From an uncultured Desulfovibrionaceae bacterium (GTDB lineage Bacteria; Desulfobacterota; Desulfovibrionia; Desulfovibrionales; Desulfovibrionaceae): a stretch of 40,730 nucleotides of DNA. Below, piece after piece: positions 1 to 9,185 of the stretch. Numbering within the stretch: position 1 is the first letter of the stretch; each line of letters starts with the position of its first letter. The notes under the pieces were generated by a model. That model did no database searches. It was given only the letters and a program-made list of their open reading frames with translations, and was not told the origin of the DNA. The stretch lies in assembly GCA_949741925.1 (NCBI GenBank), contig CATJOY010000024.1:1-40730 (forward strand). Direction: 5' to 3'. The position numbers and the translations under genes are program-made.

Positions 1-130
1 ATTTAACTAACCAGAAAGGCGCTCTCTTCTCGGGAGGAGGGAAGGCTCGCCGTGCCTTGTGGAGGACGCCGGAAGGCCCGGCATCGACCGAAAACGCCTT
101 CCCGAAACCGAAAGAGCACATGTTCTTTAC

Positions 131-159
131 TTCAACTTGTCTGCAAATTCGGTTATAGG
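131..159 (+). promoter_or_regulatory. Possible sigma-70 promoter of lysO
   Basis: TTCAAC at 131-136 and TATAGG at 154-159 are separated by 17 bases, which fits a weak -35/-10 pair. The implied start is near 166, giving a short leader before the ATG at 204. It is called from sequence similarity alone. The first 130 bases of the window hold no other feature I can support. Confidence 0.3.
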
Positions 160-203
160 GACCGCGCAACAACTGAACAGCGCTTCAGTAAGGGAATACA
201 ACA

Positions 204-1154
204 ATGCTGACGGAACTCGCTTGCCTGGCCTTTGGCATATTCCCCGGATGGCTGCTGCGCCGCAATCCGGCCGCACGCGGCCTTGTCAGCCGGGCCACCA
301 TGCTGACCATTTACGCGATGCTGCTTGTCCTTGGTCTGAAGCTCGGCTCTGATGAAATACTCTTTCAAAGCTTGAACCAAATCGGCCTCCAAGCGCTCTG
401 CATCGGCCTCTGCTGCACTCTTGGCAGCGTATACGGCGTTGCCCCGGCCCACCGGCTTCTTGGTCTTTCGGCACCATCCCGGCGCGTTGCTCCCACCGAC
501 ATCGCCCACGATTCGGAGCGCCGGGAGCCGCGCCTCAGGCAAGGCTTGTGGGGGTCGCTCGTCATCCTTTCCTTTTTCGGCCTGGGGCTGCTCCTCGGGC
601 ACGCGGAGGTTCTTCCCGACTGGCTGTATACAGGTGATGCCTCCCTCTACGTGCTACGAGCAATGTTGTTGTGTGTAGGCCTGGGCATGGGGCTGGATCT
701 CGCGGCCTTTGCCGTTGTCCGGAATCTGGGGTTGCGTGTTTTTCTGGTGCCCCTGCTGAGCCTTATCGGTTGCTGGGTGGGCGCGATCTGCGCCTGGGCC
801 TTGCTCGCGGAACTCTCCTTGCGGGCGGCGCTGGCTGTGGGCTCAGGCTTCAGTTACTACAGCCTGAGCAGTGTTCTGGTCAGCGAAATGGGGGGCCCGG
901 CCTTGGGCTCTATATCCCTGCTGGCTAATGTCTTTAGAGAGCTGTTCACACTTCTGGCAACGCCGCTGCTGGTCCGCTTTCCCGGCCCTCTTGGCCCTGT
1001 AGCCTCGGCCGGCGCGGCTGGCGTAGATACCTGCCTGCCGGTCATCATCCACTTCTGCGGAGAACGCTTCGGCGTGCTGGCCCTTTTCAACGGTCTGGTC
1101 TTTACTATGCTGGTGCCGTTCCTGATTCCCTTGACGTTGCAAGCTTTTTTATAA
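204..1154 (+). CDS. lysO: LysO family (DUF340) lysine/amino-acid exporter
   Basis: A 316-residue inner-membrane protein made almost wholly of hydrophobic helices. The N-terminal half (about 1-95) and the C-terminal half (about 115-316) match the two-part layout of the DUF340/LysO family. E. coli LysO (YbjE) exports L-lysine and its toxic analogue thialysine. The C-terminal half has the GSGFSYYSLSSVLVSEMGG-type core typical of the family. The start ATG follows an AAGGG stretch about 9 bases upstream. The gene stands alone: the next gene is on the other strand, 570 bases away. The family call is firm. Lysine as substrate is inferred from the family. Confidence 0.85.
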   Translation: MLTELACLAFGIFPGWLLRRNPAARGLVSRATMLTIYAMLLVLGLKLGSDEILFQSLNQIGLQALCIGLCCTLGSVYGVAPAHRLLGLSAPSRRVAPTDIAHDSERREPRLRQGLWGSLVILSFFGLGLLLGHAEVLPDWLYTGDASLYVLRAMLLCVGLGMGLDLAAFAVVRNLGLRVFLVPLLSLIGCWVGAICAWALLAELSLRAALAVGSGFSYYSLSSVLVSEMGGPALGSISLLANVFRELFTLLATPLLVRFPGPLGPVASAGAAGVDTCLPVIIHFCGERFGVLALFNGLVFTMLVPFLIPLTLQAFL

Positions 1155-1724
1155 TACCTCCGCTGCCGCTTCAGGTGTTCGGCATTCTCCAAACTCTTGT
1201 TTTGAAGCCTGCGACGGGCAGGGTATTATCCCAAGCCCGCTAAGAAAGTAATACCCCGGCTCCCCAGGGGAAAGGCTATCCCGCAGAAGGGGGATGAAAA
1301 TCCAAACCACTTAGACCATCTCCCGTGTGCCTCCTCAGAAAAAAACCCATAACGGCGAGCGCTCCAGCGTTGCCGGGAACGCCTGCACAGCAAGTATATC
1401 CCAGGCAAGAGGCTGTTTTATAAGCCATTTTTTCTGACAAAAAACAAAGTTTTCCCCTGGCGGGAAAGGCGGAAAAAAGCGAGCAACGGCATCTTCGCCA
1501 TACTCCGAACTCGATACTTTCCGGCTGATGTCGCCAGGGGGAAAAGAGCGGTTTTACAACAAAAATTTCTTCAAAAACAGCACCCGGGAAAAAATTTTCC
1601 GGAGGGAACACCCATGGAAGGGACACGACCAGAATAAAAACTATCTTTAAGAACGGGCCCACACAAAGGATGGTCTCGCCGGGGCAAAGCACCTTTGCTC
1701 AAAGCCCCGTTTCCCGAACGCGGC
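1155..1724. other. 570-base intergenic region with an inverted repeat and copy A of an intergenic repeat
   Basis: No reading frame here has a ribosome site or family resemblance. Two arms, TTTTCCCCTGGCG at 1450-1462 and CGCCAGGGGGAAAA at 1532-1545, are inverted with one extra G. Bases about 1519-1590 resemble two other intergenic stretches of the window (8917-8984 and 17168-17238). Both flanking genes end toward this interval (convergent), so a terminator is expected, but I see no clear T-tailed hairpin. Confidence 0.4.
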
Positions 1725-2390
1725 TCACACTCTCTGATTCAAACCGAGAAAAAACTCCGCCAGCCCACCGCCCGTGGAAAAGTTGGCAATCTGCGAAGAC
1801 CAAGGCATATTTGCGGATTCACTCATGGAAAAGAAGGCCTGCACAGCCTGAGCCTGAAGGGTCTTCTTCATTTGGGTCATGCCGGGCCAATCGCGAACTT
1901 GAGGGCTCTCGGCCGTCCTTTTGAAATTAGAAAGAGCCTGAATATATTGAAAATCCTTAACCATATCAGGATTATCCTGAAGGTACTTTTCTATCTTAGC
2001 CTTTTCTTCGGCATTGCTGCATACAACCTTGACGCTGCCATCCGAACCGCTCACCAGGGAGAACTGGACCTTTTCATCAACCCCAAGCTCTTTAAGGTCG
2101 CTGCGCACCGTATCCGAAAACTTCTTCTCCAAAGTCTGGCGATAGTCATTGATGTCGTCATAGGTGACCCGGCTGTATCCCGCGGCCTTCAATTCTTTGA
2201 TGGCCCGGGTCAGCGCGCCCTGTCCCTGGCTGGAAAGCAACGCCGCTCCCAGGCTTCCTCCGAGGCTTTCGCGTGCCGTCTTACCCAGCGTGGTACTGCC
2301 GGAAGCCGAACCGGAGTTAAAATTCAAGGTGTAATCGTTCTGTATGCCATACTGATTTCTATATTGATTATAAATAGATGAAACGGCCAT
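1725..2390 (-). CDS. Unknown 221-residue protein with a sigma-54-like promoter
   Basis: Not recognised as a named family. The protein is soluble-looking and has no signal peptide or membrane segment. It begins with a Ser/Tyr/Gln/Asn-rich stretch (residues 1-35), continues with a Gly/Ser-rich part, then a helical, charged middle (about 60-160) and a Gly/Phe tail. A polar, unstructured N-terminus is common in substrates of the flagellar export machine. An AGGAGG ribosome site lies 5 bases before the ATG, which fixes the start. A -24/-12 type element (2457-2473, minus strand) sits upstream, as it does for fliD in this window. A role in the flagellar or another RpoN regulon is therefore inferred, not shown. 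Confidence 0.75.
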   Translation of the reverse strand: MAVSSIYNQYRNQYGIQNDYTLNFNSGSASGSTTLGKTARESLGGSLGAALLSSQGQGALTRAIKELKAAGYSRVTYDDINDYRQTLEKKFSDTVRSDLKELGVDEKVQFSLVSGSDGSVKVVCSNAEEKAKIEKYLQDNPDMVKDFQYIQALSNFKRTAESPQVRDWPGMTQMKKTLQAQAVQAFFSMSESANMPWSSQIANFSTGGGLAEFFLGLNQRV

Positions 2391-2456
2391 GATGCCCTCC
2401 TAGTTCGGGTGGGGAAAACGGCAAGACTTGCCGCGCTTCCCTGTTTCCCTGCTACA

Positions 2457-2473
2457 TGCATGGTTCATGCCAA
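2457..2473 (-). promoter_or_regulatory. Sigma-54 (-24/-12) type promoter of the unknown gene
   Basis: On the minus strand the sequence reads TTGGCATGAACCATGCA. It has the invariant GG and GC dinucleotides 10 bases apart. It differs from the consensus TTGGCACGNNNNTTGCA at two places. The predicted start is about 55 bases before the ATG of the 221-residue gene. Confidence 0.55.
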
Positions 2474-2707
2474 TGTCCCCCGATGCTGAGAACATAAAAA
2501 ATTGGACGGAGCAGAGGAAACAGGCTAAGAAAAAAGAATAAGGCATCTGCACCGCAGCGCGTGCACGCCGGTAGCCGCCTCCTACGATATTTCCGAAAAC
2601 GCGGTTGCAGGCTCGCTTCCGGCCGAGGGAATATTCACCGGTTTGCTATGGAATGATTTTTCCCCAACGGCGGAAGGTGGTTCTCTTTGTACCGGAAATA
2701 GTACATT

Positions 2708-3682
2708 ATGACGCAAACCCCGCAGCAAAACATTCTGTCTTTCGACGATCCCCGGAGCGCCAATGCCCTTTTCGGCCCGCAGAACGCCAACCTGCGGCGC
2801 ATTGCCGAACTGGATGGCGTGCGGATTAGCTCGCGCGGCGCCTCCGTGACTATCGAAGGGAAAGAAGCGGCCGTCAAGAATGCCGTCAATCTTCTGGGGC
2901 AGCTCTATTCCCTGCTTCAAGCCGGGCATGTGCTCCACCCCAGAGATATAGCCTATGCCCACGGCATGCTCCGCCGGGAACCCGGTTTGAACCTTGCTCA
3001 ATTCTTCGCTGAAGCCGTATTCGTGGTTTCCCCCCGCCGCAGCATCACCCCCAAGACCTTGAGCCAACGGGATTACGTAGCCGCGCTGCGGGAAAAAGAC
3101 ATGGTCTTCGGGGTAGGGCCTGCGGGCACGGGGAAAACATATCTGGCCGTAGCAGTAGCCCTCTCTCTGCTCCTGGCCAAGCGGGTAAAACGCATCATCT
3201 TAACCAGGCCCGCCGTGGAAGCAGGCGAGCGCCTTGGTTTTTTGCCCGGAGACCTGGCCCAAAAGATCAACCCCTACCTGCGCCCGCTTTATGACGCCCT
3301 GCACGATATGCTGGATTTTGAACGGGTGAACGAAATGCTGGCTGCCGGAATCATCGAGGTTGCTCCGTTGGCCTTCATGCGGGGCAGAACCCTCAATGAT
3401 TCTTATATCATTCTTGATGAAGCTCAGAATACCACGCCGGAGCAAATGAAAATGTTTCTGACACGGCTCGGTTACGGCTCCAAGGCAGCCATAACCGGGG
3501 ATATAACCCAAATAGACCTGCCAGCCGGAGCAAATAGGGAAACTCCTCATTCAGGCCTGGTACACGCTCTCTCCCTGCTTGGAGGCGTTGAGGGCATACG
3601 TATCGTGCATTTTCACGAAGAAGATGTCATTCGCCATCCTCTTGTGGGCCGTATTGTTAAAGCATATGAACACCATAAGTAA
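2708..3682 (+). CDS. phoH: PhoH-family (YbeZ/PhoL) ATPase
   Basis: A 324-residue cytoplasmic P-loop NTPase of the PhoH/YbeZ type, linked in other bacteria to YbeY-dependent RNA maturation and ribosome quality. An N-terminal KH-like region (about 20-75) is followed by the PhoH domain (about 115-320). The Walker A motif GPAGTGKT is at 137-144, Walker B IILDEAQN at 234-241 and the sensor stretch GDITQID at 264-270. The length is normal for the family. It is the first gene of a three-gene operon and overlaps the next gene by 17 bases. No strong ribosome site precedes the ATG. Symbol use (phoH, phoL, ybeZ) varies between genomes. Confidence 0.93.
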   Translation: MTQTPQQNILSFDDPRSANALFGPQNANLRRIAELDGVRISSRGASVTIEGKEAAVKNAVNLLGQLYSLLQAGHVLHPRDIAYAHGMLRREPGLNLAQFFAEAVFVVSPRRSITPKTLSQRDYVAALREKDMVFGVGPAGTGKTYLAVAVALSLLLAKRVKRIILTRPAVEAGERLGFLPGDLAQKINPYLRPLYDALHDMLDFERVNEMLAAGIIEVAPLAFMRGRTLNDSYIILDEAQNTTPEQMKMFLTRLGYGSKAAITGDITQIDLPAGANRETPHSGLVHALSLLGGVEGIRIVHFHEEDVIRHPLVGRIVKAYEHHK

Positions 3683-6077
3683 CCTGCCGGGCAGGCTCTC
3701 CAAACTTTTCAAACGCCTGCGTCACTTCCTGCGGGCTCACCAGTTGGGAAGCGGCGCCTTGGCTCTGGCGGCCATCCTGGCGCTGCTCTCGGCCCTGGCC
3801 TCTTTTAACTTTTCCCCGAAGATCCAACTATTCCTGGCCGGCGAAGTAGCCGCCGGCGATATTATCGCTCCTCAGGGTCTTGTGCTTGAAGATAAAGTCT
3901 CCACCAGGAGCCGCCAAGAAAAGATCAGAGCACAGCAGCCGCTGGTTTGCGATATCAACCCCGACGCCACCAGCCAGCTGCGCGATCGGGTCAGCGCTAC
4001 CCTGGCCGCAATCCACAACGCCAAGGATAGGGATGCTCTCGAAAGCGTCCGCACCGCCCTGATGGACGAGACCGGGCGGGAAATTCCCCTGGGTAGCTTT
4101 CTCCCTTTAGCCGAAGCCGAAACACAGGCCTTCATCATGAACCACGTGCTGCCCTGGGCGGAAGAGCGTCTGCACCGGGGCATTGCGCCTGATCTGCGCC
4201 TGCTGCTTTCCTATAAAGGCGGCATCTTGGTGCGCAATCCCGAGAACGGAAGCGAAGCGCTGTACCCTGTGCCTCAGGATATTATGGATCTCAATGCCTT
4301 TGAATCCGAACTTTTCCTGATGATTCGCGCTCTTTCCCAAGGTACTCCCTCGGGCAAACGCGCCGCCAACACGCTTATTGCCGCACTAATCATGCCTTCG
4401 CTTTCGCCTAACTACGAAGCAACCAAGGCCAAGGCTGAGGAAGCCGTGCGGGCCATCGCGCCCATTGTCCACCAGATCCAAAAGGGCGAAGTTGTCGCGC
4501 GCCAGGGTGAGCGGATAACCCGCGAGCAACAGCTAAAGATCCAGGCTTTGATCCAGAAAAAAGACGACCGTTTTAACCATACGGCCTTTATCGGCACCTT
4601 TCTGACCTCTCTCATCCTAGCCTCAGGGTTGTTTTTCTCGCCCGGGGGGAAAAAAGCCTCCCCTGTCCTCCAAAAGGATCTCGTCTTTATCGGTTCTCTC
4701 GTAGCGCTTTTCGCCACCATGGCCAAGGGGCTGGTGCTGGTGGGCCAAAAAATCGTCATCACCAACCCCAGTTTTTCGCCGGATGCCCTGGCCTATCTGG
4801 TCCCTGTAGCCGGGGCCGCCGGTCTGGCTTCATTGGCCTTTTCCAGGCGGCGCTATGTGTGCACCGGGCTGCTGCTGGCTTTTTTCTGCTCGCTGATGTA
4901 TAAGGCTTCCCTCTCGCTTTTCCTATTTTATTTCTTCGGGACCATGTGGAACACCTGGTTGATAGTCCACACCGAAAACCGCCAGGATGTCGTTAAATCT
5001 ACGCTCTCCCTGATCTTGGGGCTCTCCGTCATGTGGTTGGCTGCAACCCTGATGCAGGGCGGCCCGCACAACCGCTATTTGCAGGAGTTCGTCGCCCTTG
5101 CCGCCGGCGGCGTTCTTTCCATGCTCCTGGTCTTCGCTCTGGCCCCCCTGATTGAAGTTGTTTTCGGCTATTCTACGCGCTTCCGGCTTATGGAACTCAT
5201 GAATTTGGATCAGCCCATCATGCGCGAACTCATGCTCAAGGCGCCGGGCACCTACCACCACTCGTTGATTGTGGCCCATATGGTGGAATCGGCGGCCAAG
5301 GCCATAGGCGCCAACAGTCTGCTCTGCAAGGTGGCCGCCCTATACCACGATATCGGCAAAATCACCCGGCCGGACTACTTTATAGAAAACCAGGCCGGTC
5401 GAGAAAACCCGCACGACCGCTTGGCCCCTTCCATGAGCGCCCTGATCCTCACTTCTCACGTAAAAAAGGGCGTAGAACTAGCCCAAACCCACCGCTTAGG
5501 TTCTGAAGTCATCGATATCATCCGGCAGCACCACGGCACGGGCACCATTGCCTTTTTCTTCAACAAAGCCAAAAGCCTCGGCGAAGATCCCAAGGTAGCG
5601 GATTACAGCTATCCCGGCCCCAAGCCGCAAACCCGCGAAGCCGCCCTGGTGCTCCTGGCGGACGTGGTGGAAGCCTCCAGCCGCACCTTGGATGATCCCA
5701 CGCCCAGCCGTCTTCAGACCCATATCGACACCATGTTGAAAAACATATTCGCCACCGGACAGATGGATGAAGCGGATCTGACCTTGCGGGATATCGACCA
5801 GTTGGGGCAAAGCTTTCTGCGCGTTCTGGCAGGCCTCTTTCACCACCGCATCAAGTACCCGGATAAAAACCTCAAGCCCGGCGAAATACCGGCATCGGAA
5901 CAGGCCCATATCGCCGCCAAGCTGGGCCGGGAAAAACCTCTCCGGGATGCCCCTGCCGAGGGGGCCGTCCAGCCGGGAAAAGAGACCAAGGAGACAAAGG
6001 AGCCCTCGCCGAAGCTGGAGGAGGCTCCTCCCCGCCCGGACAAGCCGGAACCGCCGCGCGCAGGTCCGTTGCAATGA
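3666..6077 (+). CDS. pgpH: 7TM-HD (PgpH-type) phosphodiesterase
   Basis: An 803-residue inner-membrane protein. It has one N-terminal membrane helix (about 30-48), a large outer-face 7TMR-HDED domain (about 50-300), a block of seven membrane helices (about 303-500) and a cytoplasmic HD domain (about 520-730) with HDIGK at 561-565. A Pro/Lys/Glu-rich tail of some 60 residues ends the protein. Family members such as Listeria PgpH hydrolyse cyclic di-AMP. The ATG at 3666 is preferred because an earlier in-frame ATG at 3579 would lie deep inside phoH. The 17-base overlap and lack of a clear ribosome site suggest translational coupling. Substrate identity is inferred from the family. Confidence 0.88.
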   Translation: MNTISNLPGRLSKLFKRLRHFLRAHQLGSGALALAAILALLSALASFNFSPKIQLFLAGEVAAGDIIAPQGLVLEDKVSTRSRQEKIRAQQPLVCDINPDATSQLRDRVSATLAAIHNAKDRDALESVRTALMDETGREIPLGSFLPLAEAETQAFIMNHVLPWAEERLHRGIAPDLRLLLSYKGGILVRNPENGSEALYPVPQDIMDLNAFESELFLMIRALSQGTPSGKRAANTLIAALIMPSLSPNYEATKAKAEEAVRAIAPIVHQIQKGEVVARQGERITREQQLKIQALIQKKDDRFNHTAFIGTFLTSLILASGLFFSPGGKKASPVLQKDLVFIGSLVALFATMAKGLVLVGQKIVITNPSFSPDALAYLVPVAGAAGLASLAFSRRRYVCTGLLLAFFCSLMYKASLSLFLFYFFGTMWNTWLIVHTENRQDVVKSTLSLILGLSVMWLAATLMQGGPHNRYLQEFVALAAGGVLSMLLVFALAPLIEVVFGYSTRFRLMELMNLDQPIMRELMLKAPGTYHHSLIVAHMVESAAKAIGANSLLCKVAALYHDIGKITRPDYFIENQAGRENPHDRLAPSMSALILTSHVKKGVELAQTHRLGSEVIDIIRQHHGTGTIAFFFNKAKSLGEDPKVADYSYPGPKPQTREAALVLLADVVEASSRTLDDPTPSRLQTHIDTMLKNIFATGQMDEADLTLRDIDQLGQSFLRVLAGLFHHRIKYPDKNLKPGEIPASEQAHIAAKLGREKPLRDAPAEGAVQPGKETKETKEPSPKLEEAPPRPDKPEPPRAGPLQ

Positions 6078-6499
6078 CGCTGATCCTGGAACGCGACCGG
6101 CTGGTGGCCTGGAAATCGCCCCTGGCTCCGCAGGAGTTGCAACAGGCGGTCGAGCGCATGCTCCACGCCTGCGGCCAGCCGGCCCCCCTGAGAACGGTAG
6201 AGCTCTCCCTGGTTGGCGATGCCGCCATGGAAGATGCCAACCGGCGCTTTTTAGGCTGCCCGGGCCCGACCAATGTGCTTTCCTTCCCCCCCGCGGACAA
6301 AGAAAGCCCTCTCTGCCTCCTTATCAATCTCGACGCCCTGGAACGCGAATGCCTGTTGTATGCCCAGCCGCGTCGAACCCACCTATTGCGCCTGCTGGCC
6401 CACGGTCTGGTTCATACCCTGGGGCATGATCATGGACCGCTTATGGATGCATTGTGCGACAGAGCCTTCCTGGCCGCCCGGCAAGCAGAGCCAGTCTGA
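6074..6499 (+). CDS. ybeY: YbeY endoribonuclease / 16S rRNA maturation factor
   Basis: A 141-residue metal-dependent RNase of the YbeY family, involved in 16S rRNA 3' end maturation and 70S quality control. The zinc-binding signature HGLVHTLGHDH spans 110-120, with ligands His110, His114 and His120. The upstream NVLSFPP stretch (67-73) is the usual conserved loop. The start ATG overlaps the stop codon of the preceding gene (ATGA), a hallmark of coupled translation. The phoH - 7TM-HD - ybeY order is widespread in bacteria and supports the call. The protein is slightly shorter than many homologues. Confidence 0.93.
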   Translation: MTLILERDRLVAWKSPLAPQELQQAVERMLHACGQPAPLRTVELSLVGDAAMEDANRRFLGCPGPTNVLSFPPADKESPLCLLINLDALERECLLYAQPRRTHLLRLLAHGLVHTLGHDHGPLMDALCDRAFLAARQAEPV

Positions 6500-7045
6500 A
6501 TCCTTTCCCGACTGAAGACATTATACCCCCGCCCCCGGTTTATAAGGTTTACCCCTCAGTGCCCGAGGGGCTAACGGGGGTGGAGGAAACCTATTCCCTG
6601 CCGGAGGGCTTGGGGATGAGCAGCCAGCAAAATTTTCATACTCACCCGCTCCCCCAAATTGGGGATTCTGCCCTCGGCCGCAGCATAAGGAGGCCTGTGC
6701 CTTGCCTGCCTTCACCTTCCTTCTTGCCAAGCCAGGCTCACAGTCGTACTTATTCCCCCTCCAGGGTATTTCTGACTGAAGGCGCTTCCACCGGCGACTC
6801 AACAGAGAAACGTTGTCTCCAGACACAAGGGGGAGGTAGCGGTTCCCGCTGGCATAGCGCCTGAGCTGTTTTCCTACAAATGCTTCATGGGGCGGCCTCA
6901 AGCGTTTCCGCAAGAGCCCCAGGGCCACGGTAAAACGGAGGGCCAGCGGAATTTCTCAAGAATGCCCCGTTAAATCCGCCGCCGGAAGGCGTAAGGTCTC
7001 TACAATGTTCAGGAACTGTTTAGCATCAGATCAAGGAAAGCTGCC
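6500..7045. other. 546-base intergenic region, no gene seen
   Basis: Open frames here are short, Pro/Arg/Ser-rich and without ribosome sites. One 6-bp hairpin (CCCCTC/GAGGGG, 6552-6570) has no T-run, so it is a poor terminator. The AAGGAAA before murI (about 7034) is its ribosome site. Confidence 0.4.
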
Positions 7046-7897
7046 ATGGGCAATCAACACCCTATAGGCGTATTCGATTCCGGCCTGGGAGGCCTGACGG
7101 TACTCCGCGCGTTGCGTGAAAAAGCCCCTACCGAGGCCTTCATCTACCTGGGCGATACCGCCCGGGTTCCTTACGGGCAGCGAAGCGCAGCAGAAATTAC
7201 CCGTTTTACCCTCGAAGCGGCCGAACATCTCATCCGCCGCGGCATAAAACTCCTGGTTATAGCCTGCAATACAGCCAGCATCGCAGCCATACCCGCCCTT
7301 GAGAAGGCCTATCCGGATATACCCGTCATCGGTGTTGTCGAAGCCGGAGCAGAGGATGCCCAAAGCACTTCGACCAAAGGCAGCATCGCGGTAATAGGCA
7401 CCACCTTCACGATTAACAGCCGGGCCTATCAAACCGCCATCAAGGCCCTGGCTCCGCAGTGCCGCGTCACCGGGGCAGCCTGCCCCCTTTTTGTCTCCCT
7501 GGCGGAAGAGGGGCGCTTTGACGGCCCGGAGGTGGAGGCGGCAGCCAGAAGCCATCTCGAACCGCTGTTTGTCGATCCTGCCTCATCCAAACCGGATTGC
7601 CTGGTGCTGGCCTGTACCCACTTTCCGCCGTTTGCTCCGGTATTCAGAGCAATTCTCGGCCCCAAGGTCAACATCATTGATCCCGCGCGCAGCGCGGCCT
7701 GCGCGGCCATCTCGCGCCTGGCGGAACACAGCCTGCTGCATGACGAGACAAGGCCGGGCTCCACCCGTTTCCTGGTCACCGCCGATCCCGAGCGCTTCGC
7801 CCGCGTGGGCAGCATGTTCCTGGGGCAGCCGCTCTCTCCAGCGGATGTGGAGGTTATCTGTCTTGGAGGTCAGAAAACCTCGCGCCGCGTTGCCTAA
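7046..7897 (+). CDS. murI: Glutamate racemase
   Basis: A 283-residue cytoplasmic, cofactor-independent racemase that converts L- to D-glutamate for peptidoglycan. It has the N-terminal signature GVFDSGLGGLTVL (8-20). The two catalytic cysteines are Cys74 in ACNTAS and Cys190 in ACTHFP. The flanking GDTARVPYG loop (36-44) is also conserved. AAGGAAA about 8 bases before the ATG is a good ribosome site. The gene seems monocistronic, with wide gaps on both sides. The window carries a second, distinct Asp/Glu racemase at 11.5 kb. Confidence 0.95.
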   Translation: MGNQHPIGVFDSGLGGLTVLRALREKAPTEAFIYLGDTARVPYGQRSAAEITRFTLEAAEHLIRRGIKLLVIACNTASIAAIPALEKAYPDIPVIGVVEAGAEDAQSTSTKGSIAVIGTTFTINSRAYQTAIKALAPQCRVTGAACPLFVSLAEEGRFDGPEVEAAARSHLEPLFVDPASSKPDCLVLACTHFPPFAPVFRAILGPKVNIIDPARSAACAAISRLAEHSLLHDETRPGSTRFLVTADPERFARVGSMFLGQPLSPADVEVICLGGQKTSRRVA

Positions 7898-8137
7898 TAC
7901 GACGCGTCGGACACCTTGAAACCTTCTGTATACCCCGACGGCCAAAGCCTTGCTCCGGACCTGGCCAAAGGAAAAGTGGCCCTTGGCGCGCGGTACGCGG
8001 GAGGGATATGCCGAGCCTGAAGCACTGCCCGGGACACCGTTTTATTGCCCCGGCGCGTGCGGCGGCGTATATCCTCCCGCAGAAGGAGCCAATATCGCTT
8101 GACGCGACACCGTCAAGACAAGAGAAAGGAGTTTCCC

Positions 8138-8824
8138 ATGGTATTTCCCTTGGGCAATACAATCAACATGGCCGCAGTCTGTGCCGGAGGCTTTATCGGC
8201 ATGGTTCTGGGGGAGCGCATCCCTGAAAATGTTCGGGGCATCGTCTTCCAGGGCTTGGGGCTATGCGCTCTGCTCTTCGGCATTTCCATGGCCCTGCCCG
8301 GCCGGGAACCGCTGCTGCTCATCGGCAGCATGCTCCTCGGCGGCATAACCGGCGAACTACTGCAATTAGAAACGCGCTTCGCCGCGGCCGGGAATACACT
8401 CAAGGCCCAACTCCGACTAAAAAACCCGGCCTTTACCGAAGGCCTGATCACGGCCAGCCTGCTTTTCTGCGTCGGTTCCCTGGCGATTCTCGGCCCCATC
8501 GAAGAAGTGCTTCAGGGCAGCCGTACCATCCTCTACACCAAATCCACCCTTGATTTCTGCGCAGCTATGGCCCTTGGGGCCCGCTACGGCTCCAGCGTCA
8601 TTTGCAGCGGCGTGCTGCTCTGGTGCTACCAAGGCCTCTTTACCCTCTTTGCCGGCCTGCTCCAGGATGTGCTCACAGAACCGGTCCAGCGAGAACTGAA
8701 TGCCGTGGGGGGGCTCCTCGTGCTGGGCATCGGCATCAACATGCTGGGCCTGACCACTCTACGTCTGGGGAGCCTGTTGCCCGCGCTTTTGTTCGCCGGC
8801 GTCTTCGGAGTCCTTTTTCTCTAG
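8138..8824 (+). CDS. DUF554 family membrane protein
   Basis: A 228-residue inner-membrane protein of the DUF554 (YqgA/YdfK) family, with about six or seven hydrophobic helices and many Gly residues. No transport or enzymatic role is established for the family. The ATG at 8138 is chosen because AAAGGAG lies 7 bases upstream and the protein then begins directly with the family's MVFPLGN-type start. An in-frame upstream ATG (8045) would add an Arg-rich, non-homologous leader. The gene stands alone, 240 bases after murI. Confidence 0.85.
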   Translation: MVFPLGNTINMAAVCAGGFIGMVLGERIPENVRGIVFQGLGLCALLFGISMALPGREPLLLIGSMLLGGITGELLQLETRFAAAGNTLKAQLRLKNPAFTEGLITASLLFCVGSLAILGPIEEVLQGSRTILYTKSTLDFCAAMALGARYGSSVICSGVLLWCYQGLFTLFAGLLQDVLTEPVQRELNAVGGLLVLGIGINMLGLTTLRLGSLLPALLFAGVFGVLFL

Positions 8825-9185
8825 GGGCTGTGTCAAAAGGCAGGAGGCCCGCGAACAGGGGATCCCCCGGCAAAGAAAAGGGAAAACCAAGGCGCTCCAA
8901 GCAGAGGCCGCACCTGTTTTCCGGCTGATGCTGCCGGGAGAAAAAGATCGCGTGACACCAAAAGTGTACGGGGAAACAGCCCTGAACTCTATGCTGTTTT
9001 TCTGTACGCCTCCGGGCCAGGGCAACGCCGGGACTCCGCCAGAGGAGTAATTCCCCTGGCGGTTCCCTCGTGTAAGCCGGGGCAACCCCCGGAAAAGGAA
9101 AAAAGGTGGAAGAAAATGCCCTAGGGGAGCCGTGCTTCAGATAATGCCCTTATGCCTATCGGCAACAAGCGCCGCCTGATCTGCC
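8825..9185. other. 361-base intergenic region with copy B of the intergenic repeat
   Basis: It lies between convergent genes. Bases 8917-8984 resemble stretches at about 1519-1590 and 17168-17238. GGGAAACAGCCC at 8971-8982 recurs exactly at 17223-17234. An imperfect inverted repeat (CCGCCAG near 9036, CTGGCGG near 9056) may be a terminator or a REP-like element. No gene is seen. Confidence 0.4.

Noticed and set aside
1276..1692. 138-residue minus-strand frame
   Set aside because: No ribosome site or family resemblance; composition is Phe/Cys/Gly-rich and unlike the neighbouring proteins.
1695..2381. 228-residue plus-strand frame
   Set aside because: Opposite strand of the unknown sigma-54 gene, which has AGGAGG and a sound composition.
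6521..6928. 135-residue minus-strand frame in the ybeY-murI gap
   Set aside because: Pro/Arg/Gly-rich, no ribosome site, no family.
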